A DNA stretch of 53,314 nt from positions 1 through 53,314 of the forward strand of contig JABIHN010000087.1 in NCBI GenBank assembly GCA_018649625.1, given 5' to 3'. Each line of letters begins with the position of its first letter. Position 1 is the first letter of the stretch. Of the stretch, positions 45,227-53,314 are shown piece by piece. The notes beneath the pieces were generated by a model. It was given only the letters and a program-made list of their open reading frames with translations, ran no database searches and had not been told where the DNA came from. The stretch comes from Fidelibacterota bacterium. Its GTDB lineage: Bacteria > Fidelibacterota > Marinisomatia > Marinisomatales > UBA1611. Made by a program: the position numbers and the translations under genes.

Positions 45227-45562
45227 TTTATTATCTAAAATCTCTTTCACCTGTTCTGTGTTTTGAATACTTGTTGTAGCTTGAACGACTTTACCATTTT
45301 TGTAATAAACAGTGAATGGTAAACCCATAAAATTTGAGCATTCGGGTAAATCTCTTATGATATTCGCAAAAGATGCATCAAATGCCATATCATAAAATTT
45401 AACTTTATTATAGTCTGGTTTTAATTTTTCCATAGCTGTAAAAACAGGAACGCACATAGGCCCCATCCTCCCACAACAAATCATAACATTTTCATTATCA
45501 GTAATAATTTTATGATGATCTTCTTTAGAAACAACATGATCTAAACTAGTTTGTAATAACAT
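45218..45562 (-). CDS. Thioredoxin-like protein with non-canonical active site
   Basis: 114 residues, close to thioredoxin length. The active-site loop reads CCGRMGPMC (C29, C30, C37) instead of WCGPC, and the cis-proline loop is present as MGLPFTVYYKNGK (P82). A further Cys75 (LPECS) is unusual. So a thioredoxin fold is likely but the cysteine spacing differs from CxxC, and reductase or ligand/metal-binding roles are all possible. A good AGAGG Shine-Dalgarno precedes the ATG. No signal peptide, so it is cytoplasmic. Confidence 0.75.
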   Translation of the reverse strand: MLLQTSLDHVVSKEDHHKIITDNENVMICCGRMGPMCVPVFTAMEKLKPDYNKVKFYDMAFDASFANIIRDLPECSNFMGLPFTVYYKNGKVVQATTSIQNTEQVKEILDNKLS

Positions 45563-45773
45563 TATTTATCCTCTCAATAGTTATATTTTTGATGAACTAT
45601 ATATTAGATGGTACTTTTTTCGTTAGGTTACAATTAATTAGGATAGATTTAAATCATTTTGATTCTAGGTTTACTTTTTACTATCTAAAATATTAAAAAA
45701 CATAATAATTTATATTTATTTTGCATAATTCTTCTTTTTTTATTTGATAATGGATTTAAAAATGAACTATGAT

Positions 45774-45792
45774 ACCAAAAGTTCCTTTTGGT
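45774..45792 (+). promoter_or_regulatory. Inverted repeat upstream of cassette B
   Basis: ACCAAAAGTTCCTTTTGGT: a perfect 8-bp inverted repeat with a 3-base centre, 51 bp before the cassette B receptor start, in the 281-bp AT-rich gap between divergent genes. It could be an operator or a leader hairpin. No T-run follows, so it is not a typical terminator. Confidence 0.4.
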
Positions 45793-45843
45793 GATTGTAT
45801 TTAGCATTCATTAGAATTAATATTCGGCTTTAATTATTAAAAA

Positions 45844-48723
45844 ATGAAAAAGTTTTCCACTTATTATATTCTATTATTTATAGGATTATCTTCAACACTT
45901 TTTGCCGGCACAACCGGGAAGATATCTGGACAAATTGTAAGCGCAACTTCGAATGAAGGTCTAATTAGTGCAAATGTTATGCTTCTAGGGACCAATTTAG
46001 GCTCATCGACGGATATAAATGGATATTATAGTATCATTAATGTTCCACCTGGGACTTTTGAAATGCAGGTGCATTACATGGGATATGCAACGCATCGAAT
46101 ACAAAATATCAAAGTTCATATAGATCGAACAACAACTCAAAATGTAAGCCTTTTGGAAGAATCTGTTGAGTTGAATGAAATAATTGTAAAAGCTGAACGC
46201 CCAATTATTGAAAAAGATCGAACTCATTCATCTACCAAAGTAACATCAGACATGGTTGATCAAATGCCCGTTACAGAAATATCTGAAATCATCTCTCTAC
46301 AACCAGGAGTTGTAAACTCAGGAGGTTTGCATTTTCGTGGTGGGCGAAGTAGAGAAGTTGCCTATTTGATTGATGGTGTTCCTGTCACCAATTCATTTAG
46401 TCAGGGAGGTGGAAATAATATTCCCATTGAAAATGCAATGGTGGAAGAATTAGAAGTAATTAGCGGAACATTTAACGCTGAATATGGGTCTGCTCAATCA
46501 GGAATTGTAAATATTGTTACTAAGCGAATTGAGCATGAATTCCACGGAACCGTCAAAGCATATATGGGTGATTGGTTTAGTAACCAGTCAGATATTTTTC
46601 TTGGGATTGATGATTATAATCCTCTTGGTGAATTAGATAAGCAATTCACATTATCCGGTCCTTTTCTACATAAAAATATGGGATTCTTCATTTCAGGGAG
46701 ATTCAATAATTGGGAGAGCAAGGAATGGTATGAACGAAGATATAATATAATTGATGGGTGGAAAATTTCGGCTTATGAACGCTGGTTCCGAGAGCATAAT
46801 CCGTCAGAATACGCCGCCTCGCAAGGGATTCTAATTCCAGATTCATTAAAAACAGGTGACGGGGCTAGAGGCCCACTCCGAACTGGAAAACAAAATTCGA
46901 TGACGGCAAAATTATCGTGGCTACCTACAGAAAAAATTAATTTTATTTACCAATTCTTTGGATCAAATTCTAACAGCAACGGTGGTGGAAGTTCGCGACG
47001 ATATCAGCCGGATGGTTCTTCAAAGAGTATTAACTGGTCAGGGTCTCACATTATTTCATTCAAACATTTTCCCGCCCAAAACTTTTTTTACAACATTACC
47101 CTTTCCTATCAACATAATAATAGTGAATCTTATTATCGGAAAGATAATAAAGTTGCTCTTTTTCCAGGAGATACAGGCATTCAACTCATTAATGCAAATG
47201 TAAGTGGATTTTCTTTAGGTAGCACCGATGGATTTTATACAGGAAAAGACGGGAAAGGATATCGAGATCTTTACTTAGTTAAAGGTGATTTTAATTGGCA
47301 AATTAATCGAAGAAACTTTATAAAAGCAGGATTTGAATTTAAACAACATGACGTAAATACCTACTCTTGGGGTGTTCGGCAAACTAATGTTTGGAAAAAT
47401 TCACAATGGCCAAATCAATCAGATTTAAATGGTGTTAACCACACATTTGACGCCTATTGGGATTCTCTTGAAACATATTGGCAAGATTGGGAATCTATTT
47501 ATGACACTGTTCGTTTTGTCGCAATTGCTGATTCTGAATACACACTTTGGCGTGATTATACTATTAAGCCAAAGGAAGCAGCACTATATGTTCAAGATAA
47601 AATTGAATTAGGAGAAATCATAATAAATGCAGGTATTAGGCTAGATGCTTTTTTCCCTAATGAAGTTTATCCTATCCAACTACGCACAGAAGCACGAAAT
47701 CTAGGTTCACCCCAAAATCTAAAACCAGCATCCACAAAATTACAATTCAGTCCAAGGATTGGACTATCATTTCCCATCTCTGATAGAGGTGCTTTTCATG
47801 CATCTTACGGACATTTTTTCCAAATGCCAGCATTTCAATATATGTACAATGAGCCATTATATATATTAAATAAACTTCAATTAGAAGGCCGAACTTTAGG
47901 GAATGCCGATTTAAAAGCTGAAAAAACAATTGCTTATGAAATTGGAATTCAACAAGGAATTACAAAATCTGTTTCTATTGATATTACAGCCTATTATAAA
48001 GATTTTAGGAATCTTCTGGGTATTGAGCGTATTTCAACTATTGATGCTGTAGGATATAATCGGTTTATTAATCGTGATCATGGGAATACAAAAGGAGTAT
48101 CAATTGGGTTAATGAGTCAAGGCAATGATTTTATCACTGGTGGACTCAATTATACCTTATCGTATGCAAATGGAAGTTCATCTGATCCTAATTCGTTATT
48201 TCTAATTCAATCATCCACGCAATTAGGCGGAGAAGATGATGCATATGTTGAAAGGAAAATCCTACCACTTAATTGGGATCAACGACATACTCTAAATCTG
48301 TTTGTCAATATTGGACGACCAAATGATTGGAGCGTTGGTCTTATTTCCTATCTAAATAGCGGAACACCCTATAGCCCTTCTTTTGTAGAACGATTTGATA
48401 TAGCAAGTCGGGAATATAGAAATCTAGGTCGTAAACCTTTAAGGTGGAGTGGAGACATTCAAGGTAAAAAACATTTTAAAATTTTAAAATATCATTCAAT
48501 CATTTTTATTAAAACAGATAATTTATTAGATCATCTTAACCATGAATCCGTGTTTTCTTCAACGGGAAAAGCCGATCAAATTGCTAGGCTACCTGAAAAT
48601 GAACTTCTCGATAAAGAGAAGCTCGAACAAGAAGGGCATTTCACAATGAATGAAATTGATATTCGCCCCGGTTACTTTTCAGCCCCTAGAAATATTCAAA
48701 TTGGACTTGAAATAAAATTCTAA
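45844..48723 (+). CDS. TonB-dependent receptor with carboxypeptidase-regulatory N-domain (cassette B)
   Basis: 959 residues, paralogue of the receptor at 34796-37684. Signal peptide (about 1-21), carboxypeptidase-regulatory-like domain (about 23-110), plug (about 125-230) with FRGGRSREVAYLIDGVPVTN and FNAEYGSAQSGIVNIVTK, then the barrel, ending FSAPRNIQIGLEIKF. Shared segments with the A copy include TGDG, NAGIRLD, SYGHFFQ(I/M)P, LNWDQRHTLN and YSPS. Substrate is unknown. No SusD-like lipoprotein follows; the next gene, 5 bp away, is the large Asp-rich surface protein. No convincing Shine-Dalgarno precedes the ATG (run of A/T), as for several genes here. Confidence 0.92.
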   Translation: MKKFSTYYILLFIGLSSTLFAGTTGKISGQIVSATSNEGLISANVMLLGTNLGSSTDINGYYSIINVPPGTFEMQVHYMGYATHRIQNIKVHIDRTTTQNVSLLEESVELNEIIVKAERPIIEKDRTHSSTKVTSDMVDQMPVTEISEIISLQPGVVNSGGLHFRGGRSREVAYLIDGVPVTNSFSQGGGNNIPIENAMVEELEVISGTFNAEYGSAQSGIVNIVTKRIEHEFHGTVKAYMGDWFSNQSDIFLGIDDYNPLGELDKQFTLSGPFLHKNMGFFISGRFNNWESKEWYERRYNIIDGWKISAYERWFREHNPSEYAASQGILIPDSLKTGDGARGPLRTGKQNSMTAKLSWLPTEKINFIYQFFGSNSNSNGGGSSRRYQPDGSSKSINWSGSHIISFKHFPAQNFFYNITLSYQHNNSESYYRKDNKVALFPGDTGIQLINANVSGFSLGSTDGFYTGKDGKGYRDLYLVKGDFNWQINRRNFIKAGFEFKQHDVNTYSWGVRQTNVWKNSQWPNQSDLNGVNHTFDAYWDSLETYWQDWESIYDTVRFVAIADSEYTLWRDYTIKPKEAALYVQDKIELGEIIINAGIRLDAFFPNEVYPIQLRTEARNLGSPQNLKPASTKLQFSPRIGLSFPISDRGAFHASYGHFFQMPAFQYMYNEPLYILNKLQLEGRTLGNADLKAEKTIAYEIGIQQGITKSVSIDITAYYKDFRNLLGIERISTIDAVGYNRFINRDHGNTKGVSIGLMSQGNDFITGGLNYTLSYANGSSSDPNSLFLIQSSTQLGGEDDAYVERKILPLNWDQRHTLNLFVNIGRPNDWSVGLISYLNSGTPYSPSFVERFDIASREYRNLGRKPLRWSGDIQGKKHFKILKYHSIIFIKTDNLLDHLNHESVFSSTGKADQIARLPENELLDKEKLEQEGHFTMNEIDIRPGYFSAPRNIQIGLEIKF

Positions 48724-48728
48724 TCACA

Positions 48729-51700
48729 ATGAAAAATAAAATAATATTTCTTTTATTAGTGTTTACAACTGTCGGATCTTCCTTTTCTCAAGATATTGAA
48801 AAGGATAAATATTTATCAAATCTACAGAATGGAACTCGTAGTCAAATTCGATCCTTCACAACAAATAAAACTACAATAAGTGAAGAAGGCAATGATCGCT
48901 TTTTGCGATTTTCAATTCACGATGGAAACCTGATTACGGGTGGTGTTACAAATTCGGGATTAATGTCCCACCATTACGTTTCAGGAAATCCTGAAATTTC
49001 ATGGCCTAAAGGACCAAAAAAGATATCCTATATACATGGTGCAGTCTTTTATGTCGCTGCCGAAGTCGTAGATGCGAATGGAGATACAATCCATATTGTA
49101 TCTGATAATTATCGTCGATCATCAATCGAAACTTCCGATGATTTATCACATTTTTATGCTTTTATGCCTCTTCCAAAATATTTCAACATGGACCAACCTG
49201 AAGCCTATGAAACTCCAGAAATATATGGTATTTCTGAAGATGTAGGTGAAGATGGAATCCCCAATACAAATGACTTTGGCGAAGGGGATGGCTTACTTCA
49301 ATTTGCTGAAGATTTTAATGGAAATAATATTTTAGACATCAGCATGCAAAATGAAGTGGGATGGTTTGCAATTAGTCATAGAAAAGAAACATGGCCACAG
49401 TATTGGCCTCCTCAATCCTATCCTGGAGATGATCGAGAAATCGGTGATGAAATACCCGGAGTACGTGCTGGGCGTTGGAATGGTGAATACGGTGCGTATA
49501 TGCGTGCAGATCAAGAATCTTTTTATGCCATGGATGATAGTGAAAATGATGAATTTGAATATTATCCTATTGAAGGAGACTCTCTCGATTTCCCTGAAGG
49601 GAAAAGAGGACTTGGAATAAAAGTGGATGTGCGTTCTTATCAATGGAGCGCTCGTTTAGCGGAAGATATTTTTATCAGTATTTACGATATTACCAATGAA
49701 GGTAAAGATTTAAATAATTGTATAGTTGGAATGTATATTGATCCTGACATGGGCGGGTCAAGTAATGGCGATGATGCAGATTTTGATAATATCGCTGATA
49801 TTACCTATTCATGGAATAGAACTGGTATCTCAAATAATGGACTTCCAACTGGCTATTTTGGATTTGGTTTTTTTGAAAGCCCCGGACTTGCAAATGATGG
49901 AATCGACAATGATGACGATGGGCTAATCGATGAAAGTCAAAATAATGGTATTGATGATGATGGAGACTGGGTTGGCTGGGAAGATGAAAATGAAAATGGT
50001 GTTTGGGACAGTGAAGACTTGAACTTCAATTTAATTCTTGATTCAGATGAAGATATTAATGAAAATGGCCTATTAGATATTGAACCATTAAATGATGATT
50101 TAGGAGCAGATGGTCTAGGTCCAAATTATGATGGTTATACAGGACCTGACCAAGGTGAAGCCAATGGAGTCCCTGATTTAGGCGAACCAAATTTTGATTT
50201 TACGGACAATGATGAATCTGACCAAGTTGGGTTAACATCATGGTATTTAAGAGATGTTGATAATACCATGGCAGATGATGAGCAGTATTGGGACGTAGAG
50301 ATTCAACCTGGAACATACATCATTCGTCCTGGTTATCAGCGAGATATTGCTTGGACATATGGAAGTGGATTTGTAGAGTTCGCCGGTGAAGAAAAAACAC
50401 ACCGATATGCAATCGCACTTTTATTTGGAAATGATCAAGATGACATTCTCCGAAATAAAAGGACCATGCAAGTTATTTACGATAATGATTATAGTTTTGC
50501 TAAACCACCTCGTACACCAATTGTAAAAGCCACTGCTTATGATAAAAGAGTTGTTTTAACATGGGACGATAATGCAGAAAATTCTCGTGACCCTATTTAT
50601 GGAAAAGATTTTGAAGCTTACTACGTTTATAAAAGTACTGATCCTACTTTTTCAGAAATAAAAACCATTACAGATGCTTATGCTAATCCACTTCTTTTCA
50701 AGCCTGAAGCTATTTATGACATCAAAAATGGTCTTGGCGGAATTCACCCAGTAAATATTGGCGGTGAAATGGGATCGGATAGTGATTTAGGCGTTTCTTA
50801 TAACATGGGGTCTGATAGTGATTTGAAACATTTTTATGTGGATTCAACTGTTACAAATGGAAGAACATATTACTACGCAATTGTTTCGGTGGATCGCGGA
50901 CATCATTATTCCTTTTATCCAAGCCTTACCAATTTAGAAAATATCAGTGATATATCTCCTACAGAATGTAGTGCAAATATTCAAATTGACATTTTAGGAC
51001 GCGCAATTGCTTTTGATCGAAATACAATAGCCATCACTCCTGAAGAAACTTCCGCTGGATGGATTTTCCCAACAGTTCAAATAGAAAAAGTTAATGGTGT
51101 TGGGACGGGAACAGTCGAAATACAAATCCTTGATCCTACTAAAATAAATCATGGAACTTCCTATAGATTAGAATTTGACGATGATGGAAGTTTTGAACAA
51201 TTTGATTCAACTCATTTTACAGGACTCACTTCCCAAATGGTTTTGTATTCAAATACAGAAGAAAAGTTAATGGGATCTGTTACTGATCCTAACTCAAATC
51301 CCTTGGCTCAAGAATTTATATATGATGGATTTCAAGTCATTTTACATAATGATGGGACAGGAATGAATGAAGCTGGATGGATTTCGGGATTATCATCATT
51401 AACTGCTCATGACATTACAAGTGGCTTTGGTGGTTTACAATTAAGAAGAGATTACGAAATACGAGTGAGTACAGTTGGAGCCGATACATCTGTCGTATCT
51501 TTGCCTGTCAGTACAAATTTTCAAATTTGGGATGTGACAAAATCAGATAATGAATTCCAAGTAGATTATATGTATACACCTAATATTTGGCCAAATGACC
51601 CAACAAGACGATATTTGAAAAATGGTGACCAAATAAAAATCGTTAATAATATTGACGACCAGATTTTTTTATGGCAATGGCTTATGGCTTTTCCGGAAAA

Positions 51701-52157
51701 TGCTGATTCAACATCCATGACCATGCCTGATAGTGGTGATGTTTACTCTATCACAACCTATAAACCTTTTGATAGATATGATGCATTTGAGATTTCTGTC
51801 ACTGGAAATTATATATCACAAGATCTTGCAAAGAGTGAAATGGATAATATTTATGTTGTGCCGGATCCATATATATCAGTTAATCCATTAGAAAGAAAAG
51901 TCATAAATCAAGAAGAAGGACGTGGCGATCGTCGAATTGACTTTGTTAATTTACCCCAGGAATGTGATATTTTTATTTTTACCTCATCGGGTAAATTGGT
52001 GCGAACACTTCAACATTCTACATCCGAAAATAATTCTCGTAAAAGTTGGGATTTAAGAACAAAAGATGGCTTAGAGATATCCCATGGTATTTATTTCTAT
52101 ATTGTTGAATCTTCAAAATTTGGTTCAAAAAAAGGTCGTTTTGCAGTTATTAAATAA
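48729..52157 (+). CDS. Large secreted surface protein of cassette B with Asp-rich repeats
   Basis: 1142 residues with a signal peptide (about 1-20, ending VGSSFSQ). It matches the cassette A protein along its length: WPQYWPPQSYPGD, RAGRWNGEYGAY, the ADQESFYAMDD(S/H)END block, FGFGFFESPGLANDG, then Asp/Asn-rich loops (about 391-505: GIDNDDDGLIDES, DINENGLLD) likely to bind calcium. A fibronectin-III-like part starts near 597 (VKATAYDKRVVLTWDDNAE). The tail is CDIFIFTSSGKLVRT ... KGRFAVIK, the same variant sorting-like domain as in A. It differs in gene order, coming before rather than after the PorV-like gene. Function unknown; export to the surface through the neighbouring barrel is an inference. 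Confidence 0.82.
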   Translation: MKNKIIFLLLVFTTVGSSFSQDIEKDKYLSNLQNGTRSQIRSFTTNKTTISEEGNDRFLRFSIHDGNLITGGVTNSGLMSHHYVSGNPEISWPKGPKKISYIHGAVFYVAAEVVDANGDTIHIVSDNYRRSSIETSDDLSHFYAFMPLPKYFNMDQPEAYETPEIYGISEDVGEDGIPNTNDFGEGDGLLQFAEDFNGNNILDISMQNEVGWFAISHRKETWPQYWPPQSYPGDDREIGDEIPGVRAGRWNGEYGAYMRADQESFYAMDDSENDEFEYYPIEGDSLDFPEGKRGLGIKVDVRSYQWSARLAEDIFISIYDITNEGKDLNNCIVGMYIDPDMGGSSNGDDADFDNIADITYSWNRTGISNNGLPTGYFGFGFFESPGLANDGIDNDDDGLIDESQNNGIDDDGDWVGWEDENENGVWDSEDLNFNLILDSDEDINENGLLDIEPLNDDLGADGLGPNYDGYTGPDQGEANGVPDLGEPNFDFTDNDESDQVGLTSWYLRDVDNTMADDEQYWDVEIQPGTYIIRPGYQRDIAWTYGSGFVEFAGEEKTHRYAIALLFGNDQDDILRNKRTMQVIYDNDYSFAKPPRTPIVKATAYDKRVVLTWDDNAENSRDPIYGKDFEAYYVYKSTDPTFSEIKTITDAYANPLLFKPEAIYDIKNGLGGIHPVNIGGEMGSDSDLGVSYNMGSDSDLKHFYVDSTVTNGRTYYYAIVSVDRGHHYSFYPSLTNLENISDISPTECSANIQIDILGRAIAFDRNTIAITPEETSAGWIFPTVQIEKVNGVGTGTVEIQILDPTKINHGTSYRLEFDDDGSFEQFDSTHFTGLTSQMVLYSNTEEKLMGSVTDPNSNPLAQEFIYDGFQVILHNDGTGMNEAGWISGLSSLTAHDITSGFGGLQLRRDYEIRVSTVGADTSVVSLPVSTNFQIWDVTKSDNEFQVDYMYTPNIWPNDPTRRYLKNGDQIKIVNNIDDQIFLWQWLMAFPENADSTSMTMPDSGDVYSITTYKPFDRYDAFEISVTGNYISQDLAKSEMDNIYVVPDPYISVNPLERKVINQEEGRGDRRIDFVNLPQECDIFIFTSSGKLVRTLQHSTSENNSRKSWDLRTKDGLEISHGIYFYIVESSKFGSKKGRFAVIK

Positions 52158-52170
52158 ATCTACCAATCCA

Positions 52171-53196
52171 TTGCATTCGCTAGGTCTCGTTGTTTTATTG
52201 CTAATCAATTTTGAACCACTCTCTGCCCAGTTTGATTCAAATGTATCAGGTGTAGGAACAACATCTGCTTCATTTCTCGAAATTGGAGTAAGTGCTCGAG
52301 CCATGGGAATGGGTGGTGCATATACTTCTGTCATTGATGGTCCAGCTGCTCTCTCTTATAACCCTGCAAATATAGTTTGGTTAAATGGCACTCAAGTTGA
52401 ATTCATGCATAACCAATGGTTTATTGACGCATATCATGATTTTGTTGGTGTTGTCATACCTTTATCCGGGTTAAGGTCTTCCATTGGATTTCAATATGTT
52501 GGTTTAAATTATGGTGATCAACCTGTAAGGACTATAAATCGTCCTGAAGGTACTGGAGAGTTATATTCTGCAGGAGATTATTCATTAGGAATAACATTAG
52601 CAAAAGCACTTACAGATCGGTTTTCATTTGGATTATCACTAAAATATATTGAAGAACGTATTTGGAATACTCGAGGTAGCGCTCAAGCAATTGATATGGG
52701 AATTTTTTACAGATCCCAGTTAGAAGGTCTTCAAGTGGGTATGAGTATCAGCAACTTTGGCTCTGAAATAAAACTAATTGGGCGAGATTTAGATACCACA
52801 GTTGACCCCGAAGATGACAATGAGAATGTAGACAATGTGCCTACAACATATCAAACAGATTCATACCCTCTCCCTATATTATTTCGTGCTGGCTTATCCT
52901 ATAAAATGAAATTGGGCTCAGTTGGGAATTTATTAACAACCATAGATGTTTTACATCCATCTAATACAACAGAAAGTATAAACATTGGCTCTGAATTTGG
53001 ATTTCAAAATATGTTTTATATTCGAGCTGGTTATAATAATCTATTTGAAGAAAATGCAGAAAACGGAGTAACAATTGGTGGTGGTTTGGATATGTTTTTC
53101 CAAAACGACTCCTGGGGGTTACGATTAGATTATGCCTATGCTGATTGGGGAATGTTAGGCTATAGCTCCCGTATTTCTTTAGGATTAGTGTTTTGA
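52171..53196 (+). CDS. PorV-like outer-membrane barrel (cassette B)
   Basis: About 341 residues if started at the TTG at 52171, which places HSLGLVVLLLINFEPLSAQ as signal peptide right after the upstream stop (52157). A TTG at 52141 is the other option. The only in-frame ATG (52084) would overlap the large surface gene by 74 bp and give an implausible N-terminus. PorV features: SFLEIGVSARAMGMGGAYTSV, DGPAALSYNPANI, NRPEGTGELYSAGDYSLGI and a final strand ending SRISLGLVF. It closely follows the cassette A barrel in layout. Probable cargo-shuttle role by analogy with type IX PorV. Confidence 0.85.
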   Translation: MHSLGLVVLLLINFEPLSAQFDSNVSGVGTTSASFLEIGVSARAMGMGGAYTSVIDGPAALSYNPANIVWLNGTQVEFMHNQWFIDAYHDFVGVVIPLSGLRSSIGFQYVGLNYGDQPVRTINRPEGTGELYSAGDYSLGITLAKALTDRFSFGLSLKYIEERIWNTRGSAQAIDMGIFYRSQLEGLQVGMSISNFGSEIKLIGRDLDTTVDPEDDNENVDNVPTTYQTDSYPLPILFRAGLSYKMKLGSVGNLLTTIDVLHPSNTTESINIGSEFGFQNMFYIRAGYNNLFEENAENGVTIGGGLDMFFQNDSWGLRLDYAYADWGMLGYSSRISLGLVF

Positions 53197-53201
53197 TCTA
53201 A

Positions 53202-53314
53202 ATGTTTTATCTCCCCTTTTACCTTTTATTTTTATCTTTTACATCTCTACAATGCACCAACTCTAAACCTGAGTTAGATCAGCAAGATAATATTGTAGCA
53301 ACCATTGGAAATAC
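53202..53314 (+). CDS. Lipoprotein, N-terminal part only, probable SurA-like member of cassette B
   Basis: Cut by the window end; 37 codons are visible. ATG at 53202 lies 5 bp after the PorV-like stop. The signal peptide ends SFTSLQC with a lipobox-like Cys18, and then DQQDNIVATIGN appears. This matches the start of the SurA-like lipoprotein of cassette A (VIIAKVGN after its lipobox) in position and pattern, so a peptidyl-prolyl isomerase/SurA-type chaperone probably continues beyond the window. The assignment rests on few residues and on context. Confidence 0.6.
   Translation, partial: MFYLPFYLLFLSFTSLQCTNSKPELDQQDNIVATIGN

Noticed and set aside
30046-52157. The cassette surface proteins as SusD homologues
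   Set aside because: No lipobox, no TPR-helical SusD pattern and far too long; they are Asp-rich beta proteins with a FlgD-like tail.

Overview
The window is AT-rich and coding-dense. It has no tRNA, rRNA, CRISPR array or transposase gene that I can see. The host looks like a Gram-negative, outer-membrane bacterium of the Fibrobacteres-Chlorobi-Bacteroidetes (FCB) superphylum. The evidence is five secreted proteins ending in a PNPFNP...(L/I)K type IX (Por) C-terminal sorting domain, three PorV-like barrel proteins, two TonB-dependent receptors with carboxypeptidase-regulatory N-domains, many FG-GAP, CBM9-like and DUF5916-like surface proteins, and frequent absence of Shine-Dalgarno sequences. 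Candidatus Marinimicrobia (SAR406) or a close relative is my best guess, by inference from gene style and low GC only.

Region 1 (58-16152, + strand). After a tiny membrane protein comes a tightly spaced run that ends at a strong terminator. It holds an ExeA/MshM-type ATPase fused to a PilM/PilN (MshI/GspL-like) protein, PilO-like, PilP-like and a secretin (PilQ/MshL-like). A CHASE2 adenylate cyclase, a large FG-GAP surface protein, a PorV-like barrel fused to a transglutaminase-like domain and TPRs, and a small exported protein follow. It reads as an envelope-spanning secretin/type IV pilus-like base co-transcribed with a cyclic-nucleotide sensor and surface proteins. No pilin, motor ATPase or platform protein lies in the window.

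Region 2 (16251-28308). A bestrophin-like membrane protein is followed, on the - strand, by two secreted type IX cargo proteins: a multi-domain adhesin-like protein and a PhoPQ-regulated (PqaA-like) alpha/beta-hydrolase. A 507-bp gap between them holds REP-like palindromes and a 43-bp direct repeat. A small sugar-metabolism island follows: a CBS-less arabinose-5-phosphate isomerase-like SIS protein coupled to ribokinase, convergent with a DapA/NanA-family lyase. Two further type IX cargo proteins come next.

Region 3 (28420-53314). Two paralogous export cassettes face away from each other. Cassette A (- strand, 39089 to 28420) is PpiC-type lipoprotein, TonB receptor, PorV-like protein, 1224-aa surface protein, SurA-like lipoprotein. 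Cassette B (+ strand, 45844 to the window end) is TonB receptor, 1142-aa surface protein, PorV-like protein, and a lipoprotein cut by the window edge. Between them lie a duplicated CBM9-like cargo protein, a TolB-propeller lipoprotein, a DUF5916-like protein and a thioredoxin-like protein. The large surface proteins carry Asp/Asn-rich (probably calcium-binding) repeats. Their C-terminal tail is distinct from the PNPFNP tail elsewhere, so each cassette may be a dedicated receptor, shuttle, cargo and chaperone set. This repeated cassette and the barrel-transglutaminase-TPR fusion are the best candidates for something undescribed.
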